Positions 18,484 through 28,677 of a stretch of DNA of 64,000 nt are shown here, in pieces. Below the pieces are notes generated by a model, which saw only the letters and a list, made by a program, of their open reading frames with translations, was not told the origin of the DNA and ran no database searches. The number at the start of each line of letters is the position of its first letter. The stretch's first letter is position 1. A program made the translations under genes and the position numbers. This DNA comes from Hyphomicrobiales bacterium (GTDB lineage Bacteria > Pseudomonadota > Alphaproteobacteria > Rhizobiales > Rhizobiaceae), in contig UCLB01000001.1 in assembly GCA_900473205.1 (NCBI GenBank), positions 186,001-250,000 on the forward strand. The letters are read 5' to 3'.

Positions 18484-19419
18484 ATGGCAATGACAACCCC
18501 ATTCAAAGCGGATGACAAGCAGTCGGCACCCTCGCCAAGCTGGACGCGGTGGCTTGACCTGAGCGACCGTTCGCTGGCGGTCCTGCTTCTGGCACCTGCG
18601 GCACTCCTTCTGGCGTTGATCATCGTCTATCCGGTATGCCGACTGATCTATACGAGCTTTTTCAGCCTATCGCTGACATCTGGACTACCAGCCGCATTCG
18701 TGGGGTTTGAAAACTACCAGCTGATGATCGAAGATCCTGTGTTCTGGGAAACGACCTGGAACACCGTGCTGATCACCCTCATCACCGTGCCGGGCGCGCT
18801 GCTGATCGGCCTAGGTCTGGCGCTGATGGCAAATCTTCCATTCGGCATGCAATGGCCCGTTCGCCTGTCTCTGCTCATTCCGTGGGCGCTGCCGCTATCC
18901 TTTGCCGGACTGATCTTTGCGTGGTTCTTCCATTCCGAATACGGCGTCGTCAACGATGTTCTCAACCGGCTCGGCTTTGAAGGGATTATCTGGTTCAATT
19001 CGCCGAACTGGGCCTTCGCCGCCATCTGCCTGACCATTATCTGGAAGACATCATCCTTCATGGCGCTGATCATTCTGGCGGGCCTGCAAACGATTCCGCG
19101 CTCGCTCTACGAAGCAGCCGATGTTGATGGTGCCGGCAGACTGCGGCAGTTCTTCGAGATCACCCTGCCACTGCTCAAGCCGTCCATCGTCGTCGCCCTG
19201 ATTTTCCGCACCATCACGGCGCTTCAAACCTTCGACATTCCCTACATGATGACCGGCGGCGGGCCGGGCACGTCTACCGCAACGCTTGCCATGTATATCC
19301 ACCAGAACACCGTCTCGTTCCTCGATCTCGGCTACGGCTCAGCACTTGCCGTCGTCATGTTCATACTGTCGATGTGTGTGACCGCCGTGTATCTGCGCAT
19401 GATACGGACGAAGGAGTAG
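18484..19419 (+). CDS. smoG: ABC transporter permease (MalF type) for sulfoquinovosyl glycerol
   Basis: This roughly 311-residue permease has six predicted membrane helices, starting [20 protein letters not shown]. The coupling loop [25 protein letters not shown] contacts SmoE. ATG 18484 gives [12 protein letters not shown]; an ATG at 18466 is possible but has no ribosome binding site. The stop is five bases before the smoH ATG. It pairs with SmoH as the channel of the importer. The smoG/smoH names are by order. Confidence 0.88.
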   Translation: MAMTTPFKADDKQSAPSPSWTRWLDLSDRSLAVLLLAPAALLLALIIVYPVCRLIYTSFFSLSLTSGLPAAFVGFENYQLMIEDPVFWETTWNTVLITLITVPGALLIGLGLALMANLPFGMQWPVRLSLLIPWALPLSFAGLIFAWFFHSEYGVVNDVLNRLGFEGIIWFNSPNWAFAAICLTIIWKTSSFMALIILAGLQTIPRSLYEAADVDGAGRLRQFFEITLPLLKPSIVVALIFRTITALQTFDIPYMMTGGGPGTSTATLAMYIHQNTVSFLDLGYGSALAVVMFILSMCVTAVYLRMIRTKE

Positions 19420-19424
19420 CAGCC

Positions 19425-20279
19425 ATGAGCACGACGACAGCCTCCGGTTCGATGTCCTTCCTGTCCGGCAAACCACTGCGTTTTATCGCCGCTGGCATTT
19501 TGCTCATCAACGGCATGTTTCCGGCCTTGTGGATTCTCTTTACCTCGCTGAAATCGGAAGCGGAGCTGACGGCAAAGCCGATTACGTGGATACCACACGC
19601 GCCGACGCTACAGAACTATATGCAGGCCTTTTCCGACCAGCCTTTGCATATCTTTCTGTTCAACAGCTTCATGGTCGCGCTGCTATCGACAGCGCTGACC
19701 TTGCTGGTTTCAGTTCTCGCAGCCTATGCGCTGGCGCGATTGAACCTCGCCTATCGCGGTTTGATCCTGTCGCTCATCATTGCGGTTTCCACTTTTCCGC
19801 TGGTCACGCTGCTCGTGCCACTGTTTGAAATCATGCGGGCGCTCAATCTTCTCAACAGCTGGACCGCGCTGGTCTTGCCCTACACAGTGCTGAGTTTGCC
19901 GGTCTGCACGCTGATGCTCGTCTCGTTTTTCGAAGGCATTCCGCGCGATCTGGAAAACGCCGCCATGATCGATGGCTGCACGCGGCTGGGAGCTTTGTTC
20001 AAAGTCGTGGTGCCTCTCTGCGCACCCGGTGTGTTTACCGCCGGTATTCTCGCCTTCGTCAACGCTTGGGATGAGTTTCTGCTGGCTCTGTCCTTCAACT
20101 CCAATCCCAGCTTGCGCACTCTGCCCGTTGGCATTCAGCTGTATCAGGGCGAGTTCGCATTCCCCTGGCCGGTCATTTCCGCCGCCCTCGTCGTCGGCAT
20201 CGTGCCGGTAGCCATTCTCATCGTCATCTTCCAGGAGCGTGTCGTCTCCGGCCTGACGGCGGGCGGCATCAAGGGATGA
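19425..20279 (+). CDS. smoH: ABC transporter permease (MalG type) for sulfoquinovosyl glycerol
   Basis: The protein has 284 residues and six membrane segments. Its coupling loop is LENAAMIDGCTRLGALFKVVVPLCAPG, and it ends ERVVSGLTAGGIKG, the classic MalG C terminus. AAGGAG lies nine bases before ATG 19425. It is the partner of SmoG. Confidence 0.9.
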   Translation: MSTTTASGSMSFLSGKPLRFIAAGILLINGMFPALWILFTSLKSEAELTAKPITWIPHAPTLQNYMQAFSDQPLHIFLFNSFMVALLSTALTLLVSVLAAYALARLNLAYRGLILSLIIAVSTFPLVTLLVPLFEIMRALNLLNSWTALVLPYTVLSLPVCTLMLVSFFEGIPRDLENAAMIDGCTRLGALFKVVVPLCAPGVFTAGILAFVNAWDEFLLALSFNSNPSLRTLPVGIQLYQGEFAFPWPVISAALVVGIVPVAILIVIFQERVVSGLTAGGIKG

Positions 20280-20331
20280 GTGCGTTTGCGCTGAGAACTA
20301 ACTGATATCAAAGACTTTGAAAGACTGTGGA

Positions 20332-22323
20332 ATGAAACTCGAGCAGACACCGACCGGCTTTACGCTGTCCCTGAATGGCCGGACGATCCTTGATCACAGC
20401 GATACATCACCTGCAATCTTTGTCGGTTACGGTGAAGAGCGCATGGACATGTATCGCGGTAATTTCGACATCGAAGATTATGTCATCGAGCGCCGTGGTC
20501 TCGCCCATGCCCAGATCGAAGGCAACCGCGTCTTGCTATCCGACGCTGCAGGACTTCCCGCTCGTCTCATCCTCAAAGTCGTTGAAAACGCCATCGAGTT
20601 TGAAGCAAATGATCCAAAACTCAACCGCTTCTGGATTCGTATCAAGGCCGATGCCGACGAACATGTATGGGGTGGCGGCGAGCAGATGTCATATTTTGAC
20701 ATGCGCGGACGCCGTTTCCCGCTGTGGACATCCGAACCCGGTGTCGGTCGCGACCCGGTAAGCGAGATTACCTTCAAGGCCAATGTCAAAGACAGGGCCG
20801 GGGGCGATTACTTCAATACCAACTATCCGCAGCCGACCTATGTATCGTCGGCGCTCTATGCCCTACATGTGGACACAACTGCCTACTCGGTCTTTGACTT
20901 CCGGCAGAAAGCTTTTCATGAGATCGAGATATGGGCAATTCCTGACCGCCTCGAGTTCTTTGCTGCTCCGACATTCGTGGAACTGGTAGAGGCGCTTTCC
21001 CTGCGCTTTGGGCGACAGCCGCCGTTGCCTGATTGGGTTTATAACGGCGCGATCATCGGCTTAAAGGATGGCGAAAATTCCTTCGCTCGTCTCGACGTGA
21101 TCCGTAATGCCGGTGTGCAAGTATCCGCCCTTTGGTGCGAGGACTGGGTCGGTCTGAGACAGACATCGTTTGGCTCACGGTTGTTTTGGGATTGGCAAGC
21201 CAACGAGACGCGCTATCCGGGTCTTCGTAAGAAGATCAGCGAATTGCATGAAAGCGGCATCCGCTTTATGGGCTATGTGAACCCGTATCTCTGTGTCGAT
21301 GGGTCGCTGTTCCAAGTTGCGGAAAAGGCGGGCTATTTCGCAACGGATGGAGCCGGAAAAACCGCCCTTGTGGATTTCGGCGAATTTGATTGTGGTGTGG
21401 TCGATTTCACCAATGAAGCGGCGGCGGACTGGTTCGCAGAAGAGATCATCGGCAAGAATATGCTGGACTTTGGTCTTTCCGGCTGGATGGCGGATTTCGG
21501 CGAATATCTGCCGATCGATGTGCATCTGTCGAATGGGATTGATGCCAAGCTGATGCACAATGCCTGGCCTACACTGTGGGCCGAGGTCAACGCAAAGGCC
21601 GTTGCGTCACGCGATAAAACCGGTGACGCCCTGTTCTTCATGCGCGCAGGATTCACCGGCGTTCAGAAGCATTGCCCGCTTCTGTGGGGCGGTGACCAGT
21701 CGGTTGATTTCTCGCGCCACGATGGTCTTGTCACCGTCATCTGCGGCGCACTGTCATCTGGCCTGCTGGGCAACGCCTATCACCATTCCGATATCGGCGG
21801 CTACACCAGCCTGTTCGGCAATGTCCGCACGCCGGAGCTTTTGATGCGCTGGGCCGAAATGGCGGCGTTCACTCCCGTCATGCGGACCCATGAAGGAAAC
21901 CGTCCTCGCGAAAATGTTCAGATCGACCAGGACCCGGAAGTCCTGTCGCATTTCGCCCGAATGACGCGGATTTATCGACATCTTGCGCCCTATCTCAAGT
22001 CTCTGTCGGTAGAAGCTGTGGAGCGGGGTCTAGCCGTGCAACGCCCGCTTTTCCTGCATTACCAGCAGGACCGGCAAACCTACACCATTCAGGACAGTTA
22101 CCTTTACGGTGCCGACATGCTTATCGCGCCGGTGTGGCAAGCTGCGAAAGAAGAGCGCGCCGTCTATCTTCCCCAGGGTGAGCGCTGGGTACATGTCTGG
22201 ACGGGCGAGGAATTTGCGGGCGGCGCAGAAATCCAGATCGCGGCACCGCTCGGTCAACCGCCTGTTTTCTACAGAGCCGGTTGCGCACAAGAGGCTCTGT
22301 TCGCGGGTCTGCGGGATATCTGA
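20332..22323 (+). CDS. smoI: sulfoquinovosidase, GH31
   Basis: This 663-residue glycoside hydrolase of family 31 hydrolyses sulfoquinovose glycosides in the cytoplasm (no signal peptide). It aligns by eye with E. coli YihQ. The sulfonate-binding residues are present: R283 and W286 in GSRLFWDW and Y491 in HHSDIGGY. The nucleophile is D388 in GWMADFGEYLP and the acid/base is D455 in LWGGDQSVDF. As I recall, these numbers agree with those reported for the Agrobacterium enzyme. The start is ATG 20332; a TTG 15 bases upstream adds five residues without benefit. It is the last gene of smoEFGHI. Confidence 0.95.
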   Translation: MKLEQTPTGFTLSLNGRTILDHSDTSPAIFVGYGEERMDMYRGNFDIEDYVIERRGLAHAQIEGNRVLLSDAAGLPARLILKVVENAIEFEANDPKLNRFWIRIKADADEHVWGGGEQMSYFDMRGRRFPLWTSEPGVGRDPVSEITFKANVKDRAGGDYFNTNYPQPTYVSSALYALHVDTTAYSVFDFRQKAFHEIEIWAIPDRLEFFAAPTFVELVEALSLRFGRQPPLPDWVYNGAIIGLKDGENSFARLDVIRNAGVQVSALWCEDWVGLRQTSFGSRLFWDWQANETRYPGLRKKISELHESGIRFMGYVNPYLCVDGSLFQVAEKAGYFATDGAGKTALVDFGEFDCGVVDFTNEAAADWFAEEIIGKNMLDFGLSGWMADFGEYLPIDVHLSNGIDAKLMHNAWPTLWAEVNAKAVASRDKTGDALFFMRAGFTGVQKHCPLLWGGDQSVDFSRHDGLVTVICGALSSGLLGNAYHHSDIGGYTSLFGNVRTPELLMRWAEMAAFTPVMRTHEGNRPRENVQIDQDPEVLSHFARMTRIYRHLAPYLKSLSVEAVERGLAVQRPLFLHYQQDRQTYTIQDSYLYGADMLIAPVWQAAKEERAVYLPQGERWVHVWTGEEFAGGAEIQIAAPLGQPPVFYRAGCAQEALFAGLRDI

Positions 22324-22334
22324 GGGCAGGCGCA

Positions 22335-22366
22335 CTGGGCGACGCTGCTGCAGCTGCATCGCCCAG
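22335..22366. terminator. possible bidirectional terminator stem
   Basis: CTGGGCGA (22335-22342) pairs with TCGCCCAG (22359-22366), with an inner TGCAGCTGCA palindrome, between convergent smoI and the protease-nuclease gene. There is no T-run, so the call is weak. Confidence 0.3.
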
Positions 22367-22394
22367 ATCATGCCAATGACGTCAGCTTCGAGCC

Positions 22395-24287
22395 TTAAAT
22401 CACCACGTCGGTGAAGGCGCGAATTTCGACGACGGCGCTGGCCGAACGCTCCAGCGCCTCGCGCATGTTGACCCTGGATACGAGTTCAGGATGCCGGACA
22501 AGATCGCTTTGCTGTATGGCACTGAAATCGAGGCCTGTCCTCACCGCGAGGTCTTCCAGTGTAACCTGATAGAGCCGGAACGGATCGAGATCGAGTGTTT
22601 CGAGGTCGTTGAGAAGGTTCTCCTGCGAGAGAACGAAGCTCGCGCAGCGCAGTTTTCCGTCTGTGCCGACATAACCAATGGCCTTCCAGAAGGCGCGCGG
22701 AATCTGCGCGCCACGGTAGGGAATGTCATCATCGCCGAAAATCGGCCCGCCCTGCACTGAAAGTCGGATGTCCTGAAGCTCCGCCTGCTCAAAGATGAGG
22801 TTTTCGAGCCCGCCCCAAAGGCCTTTGCGGGAGGACTGATTGTAACGCTCATGCTGAGGCGCAATGTTCGTGAAGTAAAAGGAGTCGCTGTTTGCCTGTC
22901 TGGCCTCGGCAACAGAGCCCCAGCATAAGTCTGCGCGCCGGGCGATATGGCCGCGGTCTATACGATTGTCTACGTAGAACTCGTCTCCAAGCTGGTACTT
23001 TGCATCGATGCGAGGATCCAGCGAGAAGCCGTTTCTCGGCAACTTTACCATTTTGGCGCCATCGATGTTCCAGGCTACATAGCGTGCCATACGGCGCTTG
23101 GAACTGAGGCACACAGAGAAATGCGTGTAGGGAATGCTCTGACCGCGACCGAAATTGACGGCATCGCGTTTTAGCGAAGTGGACAATCCCGGTTCTGGGA
23201 AGGCAAGGCCAAGAAAATCAGCGTCATAGCCAGAGCGTGGAACAGCCGTTTCCATGCCCTCGCTGGCTTCGGCGCCGTCGGTTTCCGGCTCCAGAATGAA
23301 GTCCAGTTTCTTCTGAACCGATGCGGGATAGCACGCCAGCGCATGTTCATCCGCAACGCCATCACTTTCGCCAGCGAAATGAAGTCCAGCGAAGATATCG
23401 GTTGCTTTACCCTTGTCGAAAATGAGCCATGCGGAACCGGAATCTCCACCCTTGCTGATCTCGCCATCATCGGGCAACGCATCCGGGTCGGGGCCGATCT
23501 CGAAGCAGCCGATTGCCTGTTCTCCCGCTGGCGAACCATAATTGATTTTGGCCATGACATCGACGCGGCGAACAATTCCTTGGGTGTTTGCCGTGGTGCG
23601 TCCGGATTTGATGACCTTGTCGCCCAACGAAACCCGCGCCATCCGCGTTGGCACCACGTCCAGTGCATAGACGGATCGATCATAATCTCGAAGGCGGATG
23701 CGAGCGAGCGCGCAATCTCCGGCGGCACCCAGATGGCTTCGCAACAACTGTCCCGCACCGTTTTGCGATGTGTTGTTGTCGTCATAGGAGCCGGGTTGGA
23801 CAATCGTGTCACCGATGCGACCCATATTACCGTGAAGCACATGCCAGTTCGATAGAATGCAAGGCGTGCCAGTAGACCGGTCAAACACGATGAGTCCAAT
23901 CGTGCCAGCCGTTTCCGCGATGTGAGAAACACTGACGCCCGGTCTTATCGGGTCGATACGCTGTTTGCGCAGATCAATCTGCTCCGGTTCGACGAGCTTG
24001 TAAGACGGAGCATAGGATCGCTCGATGACATCCGTCGGTACAGCTGTGCCATCGACATCGATTGTTTCAGGCACGCGGGTCGTTGACAGGGACTCGAGCG
24101 CCGACTCCCCTTTTTGTCTGACAGTAAATTGCAGGCAGACTGGCCCGTTGCCGTTTTTCAGACCAATGCCGACGGAGGTTATGTTTGGATCGTTGAGATA
24201 ATCAGCACCCTTTGCCCGAATAAATCGGCGCAAATCGTCTTCGCTGACACTGGTAGATTTGGCACGCCCGGTTGTCTTTCGAACCAT
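22395..24287 (-). CDS. trypsin-like serine protease fused to DNA/RNA non-specific endonuclease
   Basis: This 630-residue protein has two apparent catalytic domains. Residues about 120-330 look like a chymotrypsin-fold protease: H149 in LSNWHVLHG, D191 in AAGDCALARI and S283 in KGGDSGSAW. Residues about 385-600 match the Serratia/NucA endonuclease family: D-R-G-H at 444-447, then FTNIAPQHERYN with N483 as metal ligand and WGGLEN. There is no signal peptide, so both activities would be intracellular unless it is secreted by another route. GGAGGGG precedes ATG 24287. Its neighbours on both sides are sugar-catabolism genes, so it is an orphan insertion. Role unknown; defence, nutrient scavenging or protease-controlled nuclease activation are all possible. 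Confidence 0.85.
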   Translation of the reverse strand: MVRKTTGRAKSTSVSEDDLRRFIRAKGADYLNDPNITSVGIGLKNGNGPVCLQFTVRQKGESALESLSTTRVPETIDVDGTAVPTDVIERSYAPSYKLVEPEQIDLRKQRIDPIRPGVSVSHIAETAGTIGLIVFDRSTGTPCILSNWHVLHGNMGRIGDTIVQPGSYDDNNTSQNGAGQLLRSHLGAAGDCALARIRLRDYDRSVYALDVVPTRMARVSLGDKVIKSGRTTANTQGIVRRVDVMAKINYGSPAGEQAIGCFEIGPDPDALPDDGEISKGGDSGSAWLIFDKGKATDIFAGLHFAGESDGVADEHALACYPASVQKKLDFILEPETDGAEASEGMETAVPRSGYDADFLGLAFPEPGLSTSLKRDAVNFGRGQSIPYTHFSVCLSSKRRMARYVAWNIDGAKMVKLPRNGFSLDPRIDAKYQLGDEFYVDNRIDRGHIARRADLCWGSVAEARQANSDSFYFTNIAPQHERYNQSSRKGLWGGLENLIFEQAELQDIRLSVQGGPIFGDDDIPYRGAQIPRAFWKAIGYVGTDGKLRCASFVLSQENLLNDLETLDLDPFRLYQVTLEDLAVRTGLDFSAIQQSDLVRHPELVSRVNMREALERSASAVVEIRAFTDVVI

Positions 24288-24450
24288 GTCACCCCTCCAA
24301 ACAAAGCCGAATTCTGGCTTCGAGACCGATCCTGAGATCTATACTGATGATTGAAGTTAGAGGTCGTTTATGACCATCTAATGACGCAAATCACCAGCAA
24401 TGATTGTAGTATGCTCAGTTTTGCCGGAGGGCATCAGCATCCCGTATCTC

Positions 24451-25521
24451 TTACTCGATCCGCATGCCGGTATCCGCATCGAACAAATGGATATGTTCCT
24501 GCGCGAAATCCAGACCGATCGTCTGACCACCGCTTATCGGAACGCGTCCGTTGACCACCACGACACATTCGGGCGTCGTTGCAGTGGTGACGTAAGTCGT
24601 TGAACCAGTGGATTCCACCATGGCGACGGGCACGTTTAGCGCCCCCGCCATGTTGTCAGAGATCGTCAGATGTTCGGGTCTCAAGCCCACCACAAGTTTG
24701 CGATTGGCAGGAGTGGTGCGTTCCAGACTGATCGTCTGTGGCTCTCCAAGCTCCAGAACGAGTGTTTTCCCATCCGCTCCCGCGGTTGCCGGAATGAAGT
24801 TCATGGCAGGCGAACCAATGAAGCCTGCAACGAAGCGGTTCACGGGTCGGTCGTAGAGCTCGAGCGGCTGTCCCTGCTGTTCTATCACGCCCTGGCGCAT
24901 CACGACCACATGGTCGGCCATCGTCATGGCTTCGATCTGGTCATGCGTGACGTAGACCGATGTTGCACCCAGCCGGTCATGCAGCGCCCTGATTTCCTTG
25001 CGCATATGGACGCGTAGGGCGGCATCGAGGTTGGACAAGGGTTCGTCGAACAGGAAGGCCTTTGGGTTGCGGATAATGGCGCGGCTCATCGCGACGCGCT
25101 GACGCTGCCCGCCGGAGAGTTCGCGCGGATAACGATGCAGAAGGTCGGACAGGCCGGTAATGGCCGCTACTTCCTCTGCCGCTTTTCTGGCTTCTGCCTT
25201 TTTGGTCCCGCGAATGCGCAGACTATAGGTCAGGTTTTCCTCGACCGTCATGTGCGGATAAAGCGCATAGGACTGAAATACCATCGCCAGATCGCGTTTA
25301 CGCGGGGGCACGTTGTTCATGCGCTCCCCAGCAATCACGAGATCACCCGCCGAGATTGATTCAAGCCCTGCAAGTGAGCGCAGCAGCGTAGACTTGCCGC
25401 AGCCGGATGGCCCGACGAGCGCTACAAAGCCACCCTTGCGAATGGTGAGATCGATGTTTTTCAGCGCGTGATAGGCACCGTAATATTTGTTGACGCCTGA
25501 CAATTCGATTTGATTGGTCAT
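24451..25521 (-). CDS. sugar ABC transporter ATPase (UgpC/MsmK type)
   Basis: This 356-residue ATPase has Walker A GPSGCGKST, Q-loop VFQSYALYPH, signature LSGGQRQR, Walker B FLFDEPLSNLDAALR and switch THDQIEAMTMADH. A C-terminal TOBE region includes VGLRPEHLTISD. ATG 25521 overlaps the preceding permease stop (ATGA) and follows GGGAG, so the upstream in-frame extension is not used. It is the last gene of the leftward operon that begins at 30629. Confidence 0.92.
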   Translation of the reverse strand: MTNQIELSGVNKYYGAYHALKNIDLTIRKGGFVALVGPSGCGKSTLLRSLAGLESISAGDLVIAGERMNNVPPRKRDLAMVFQSYALYPHMTVEENLTYSLRIRGTKKAEARKAAEEVAAITGLSDLLHRYPRELSGGQRQRVAMSRAIIRNPKAFLFDEPLSNLDAALRVHMRKEIRALHDRLGATSVYVTHDQIEAMTMADHVVVMRQGVIEQQGQPLELYDRPVNRFVAGFIGSPAMNFIPATAGADGKTLVLELGEPQTISLERTTPANRKLVVGLRPEHLTISDNMAGALNVPVAMVESTGSTTYVTTATTPECVVVVNGRVPISGGQTIGLDFAQEHIHLFDADTGMRIE

Positions 25522-26345
25522 TTGAGAGCTCCCGATGTGAGGCCGGAAACGATGCGGCGCTGCAAGAGGACAAAGATGGCAAGGATCGGGGTCACATACA
25601 TGGTGGCATAGGCCATGATGTTGTTCCATTCGCTGGTGTTCGGGCCCATGAAGGAGTTGAGGCCGACGCTTGCGGGCTGCAACTCGACATTCTGGATCAT
25701 CGACTTGGAATAGACGAACTCTCCGAAGGCCTGCATGAAGATGAGAATGGCGCTGACGAGAATGCCGTTGCGCGCCAGTGGCAGCACGATGTTGAAAAAC
25801 GCGCCGATGCGGGAATTGCCATCGACCAGCGCAGCCTCCTCAAGCTCCATCGGCACGGCCATGAAGGTGGCTCGAACCAGTACGACGAAGAAGGGCATGC
25901 TTTTTGCCGCAATGGCCAGAATGACGGCAAAGCGGGGATAATCCAGCAAACCAACCTGCGAGAAGCCAACGAAGATCGGTGTGATCATCAAGGATGCCGG
26001 AAGAACCTGCAGCATCAGGATAAGGAAAAGCCCGATATCCACCCAGCCATTGCGATACCGCGCCAAAACATAGGCGCAGCCGGTGCCGAGAACGGCGATT
26101 AGCGCCACCGAGCCAAAGGCGATCAGCGTGGAATTCCAGAGATAACGCCCCATGTTCCGGCTTTCCCAGACATAGACGAAGGTGTTCCACTGCGCTGTCG
26201 ATGGCCAGAAGCTTGGCGGGCTGGCAAACATCTCGGACCCTGTTTTCAGCGCCGTGATATACATCCAGTAAAGCGGAAAGAGATAGATCGCCGCCATGAT
26301 GATGGCGATTGCGAGCATCATTCGATTTCTGCTGGTATCACTCAT
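25518..26345 (-). CDS. sugar ABC transporter permease (MalG type)
   Basis: The protein has 275 residues and six membrane segments. Its coupling loop is LEEAALVDGNSRIGAFFNIVLPLARNG and the C terminus is RRIVSGLTSGALK. Both ends overlap their neighbours by ATGA, showing translational coupling with the other permease and the ATPase. Confidence 0.92.
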   Translation of the reverse strand: MSDTSRNRMMLAIAIIMAAIYLFPLYWMYITALKTGSEMFASPPSFWPSTAQWNTFVYVWESRNMGRYLWNSTLIAFGSVALIAVLGTGCAYVLARYRNGWVDIGLFLILMLQVLPASLMITPIFVGFSQVGLLDYPRFAVILAIAAKSMPFFVVLVRATFMAVPMELEEAALVDGNSRIGAFFNIVLPLARNGILVSAILIFMQAFGEFVYSKSMIQNVELQPASVGLNSFMGPNTSEWNNIMAYATMYVTPILAIFVLLQRRIVSGLTSGALK

Positions 26346-27244
26346 CCGCGCACCTCATGACGTGTCGAGCGCACATAGACGATGGCCGCGAACATCACGA
26401 AGACGGTCATGATGACGGAGATCGTCGCGCCTTTGCCAAAGTCATATTGCCGAAAGGAAAGGTCCCAGGCCCAATATTGGGCGACATTGGAGGAGTTGTT
26501 TGGCCCGCCGTCCGTGATGGCGGCGAAGAGATCGAACTGTTGCAGAGTGAAGATCAGCCCAAGCGAAATGATCGCACCGATGGTGGAGCGCATCATCGGC
26601 AGCGTGATCGTCCAGAAACGTTGCCAGGCATTGGCACCATCGAGTTCCGCAGCCTCATAGAGATCGTCGGGAATGGATGATAGTCCGACTGATAGCAGGA
26701 TCATATTGAAAGAGGTGCCGAGCCAGATATTGGCAAGAATGACGGCCCACAGGGAGAAATGCGGATCTGAGCGCCAAAAGATATTGCTGTCGATCAGGCC
26801 GCTTTCGCGCAGGAAGAAATTTAGCACGCCGAAATCACCCGACAATATCCAGTTCCAGATCGCGCCAACCACCAGGCCGGGCATGACCCAGGACACCAGA
26901 AACAGTCCGCGCAGCCATGATGAGCCGGGAAAGTTTATCCAGAAAAACAGTGCAAGGCCGAACCCGACGAGAAACTGCCCGGCGATGGAGCCGACGACGA
27001 AAATGACGGTGTTGTAGAGAATGGGTAGGGTTTCAGGCTGCTTGAACAGATCGATGTAGTTCTTGAAGCCTACGAATGGTCGGATGATGCTTCCCAGGCT
27101 GAACATGTCGACTTCCTGAAAGCTCATCAGAATATTGTAGAGCAGTGGCAGGCCCGCGAGAATGAAGAGGAAGGCGAAGGGAACGCCGACCAGACCGATG
27201 TCGAAGCCGCGCCCATCCGTGATGCTGGAAAGTATCCTTTTCAT
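26342..27244 (-). CDS. sugar ABC transporter permease (MalF type)
   Basis: The protein has 300 residues and six membrane helices. The coupling loop is LYEAAELDGANAWQRFWTITLPMMRS. It is coupled by a four-base overlap to the second permease. It lies 117 bp after the binding-protein gene, and that gap contains the palindrome at 27321. Confidence 0.92.
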   Translation of the reverse strand: MKRILSSITDGRGFDIGLVGVPFAFLFILAGLPLLYNILMSFQEVDMFSLGSIIRPFVGFKNYIDLFKQPETLPILYNTVIFVVGSIAGQFLVGFGLALFFWINFPGSSWLRGLFLVSWVMPGLVVGAIWNWILSGDFGVLNFFLRESGLIDSNIFWRSDPHFSLWAVILANIWLGTSFNMILLSVGLSSIPDDLYEAAELDGANAWQRFWTITLPMMRSTIGAIISLGLIFTLQQFDLFAAITDGGPNNSSNVAQYWAWDLSFRQYDFGKGATISVIMTVFVMFAAIVYVRSTRHEVRG

Positions 27245-27320
27245 GGAAACCTCATGAGAGCCTGCTTTGAGCTGCCCAATGCCGAAGCATCAGACAGCTC
27301 GCCGCGGGAGGAAAAGCTGG

Positions 27321-27338
27321 ATGGCACGCGTGCCATCG
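27321..27338. other. 18-bp perfect palindrome between binding-protein and permease genes
   Basis: GATGGCACGCGTGCCATC is a perfect palindrome. As RNA it can form a stem with a small loop after the binding-protein gene; as DNA it could be a protein site. Its position matches the stem-loops after the other binding-protein genes. Confidence 0.55.
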
Positions 27339-27361
27339 GTTTTCGAGAAAGGGCGTAAGCC

Positions 27362-28597
27362 TCAACCTTCGATGAGCTTGATCTTCTCTGCAGCCTGATC
27401 GAGCGCCGCTTTTGGCTCCATCTGACCGGTCAATGCCGCCTGTATGGCATCCTGAATGGCCTTGGAAATCTTCGGCCATTCCGGCGAAGGGCCGCGTGGC
27501 TTGGCATATTTCAGCTGCTCTACGAAGGTCTTTAGAGCCGCATCTTTCAGCGCATTGCCCGTTGGCGGGATCGGCACGTCAGAGCGAGCGGGGATCTGGC
27601 CGAAATCCTTATACATCGTCACATCCTTGGAGGCGAAGAACTCAAGCGCCTTGAAGGCCTCTTCAGGATGTTTGGTATTGGAGAAAATCGCCCAGTTGTA
27701 ATCGCCCATGGCGGAAGAGCGCTCGGCTCCCTGCTGTGGCACCGGCAACAAAGCCGTTCCCCAGTCGAATTTTGCATCCGTCAACATACGGTCGATTTCC
27801 CACGGGCCGGAAATGGCCATGGCAGCATTGCCGGCATTGAAGGTTGCCGTGGAATCCCACTGGCTGCGCGTCAGCGTGTCGGGCGACGTCATCTTGCCGT
27901 CTAGCAATTGCTTCCAGATTGTCAGTGCGCGTACCGCCCCTTCGCTGTTGATGGACTTGTAGGTTGCGCCACCCATTTGTGCCCAGGGCAGGAACTGGAA
28001 GGTGCCTTCCTCATTGGCTTTGGCCGAGAAGGTGATACCGTAGACATTCTTGGACGGGTCGGTCAGCTTCTTGGCTGTTTCCAGCAGCTCATCCCAGGTC
28101 TGCGGCGGCTTTTCCGGGTCAAGCCCAGCGGCCTTGAACAAATCCTTGTTGTAATAAAGCGCTATCGTATTCGTGGCTTTCGGCACACCGTAATATTTTC
28201 CGTCCCATGTGGCGGAGGCGAGGGGGCCGGGGAAATAATTCTCGGGCTTGATAACCGTCGATTTGGCAATCATGTCGGTCAGATCGACAAAGGCTTTTCG
28301 CGATGCGAACATGGCATGGTTTGGGTTGTCGATAGTGATGATATCAGGCGCGTTGCCGGTCGAGTACGCACGCATAGCTTCGCTCACCACGTCATCGAAC
28401 TGTATCTGGCGATACTCGATTTGGATGCCGTTCTTTTGCGCGTTGAATTCCTTGATGAGGTTCGGCGCCGGCTGAATGTCGCGGTCGAGCGACCACAGCG
28501 TCAACTTCACGTCCTCTGCCTGCGCGCTCATGCCGAAGAGTGAAACGCTCGTTGCAAGCGCCGTTGCTATGGCAATTGTGTATTTGCGGATACCCAT
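27362..28597 (-). CDS. sugar ABC transporter substrate-binding protein (family 1)
   Basis: The protein has 411 residues with a signal peptide ending GMSAQAE (about residue 27). Family 1 features are [66 protein letters not shown] and a C-terminal [26 protein letters not shown] 28597 follows AAGGAGGAG. It probably binds a mono- or disaccharide processed by the dehydrogenase and isomerase encoded just upstream. Ligand unknown. Confidence 0.92.
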   Translation of the reverse strand: MGIRKYTIAIATALATSVSLFGMSAQAEDVKLTLWSLDRDIQPAPNLIKEFNAQKNGIQIEYRQIQFDDVVSEAMRAYSTGNAPDIITIDNPNHAMFASRKAFVDLTDMIAKSTVIKPENYFPGPLASATWDGKYYGVPKATNTIALYYNKDLFKAAGLDPEKPPQTWDELLETAKKLTDPSKNVYGITFSAKANEEGTFQFLPWAQMGGATYKSINSEGAVRALTIWKQLLDGKMTSPDTLTRSQWDSTATFNAGNAAMAISGPWEIDRMLTDAKFDWGTALLPVPQQGAERSSAMGDYNWAIFSNTKHPEEAFKALEFFASKDVTMYKDFGQIPARSDVPIPPTGNALKDAALKTFVEQLKYAKPRGPSPEWPKISKAIQDAIQAALTGQMEPKAALDQAAEKIKLIEG

Positions 28598-28677
28598 GTT
28601 CTCCTCCTTGTGGTTATCCATGTTTCATCAACCGGGATGCGCACTCCTCCGCGCGGCATCCCTTTGCATTGCGTGCG

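Noticed and set aside
22335-22366. Stem-loop between smoI and the protease-nuclease gene as a recombination or attachment site
   Set aside because: It is better explained as a simple terminator stem between convergent genes. No matching repeat was found at the other side of the protease-nuclease gene.
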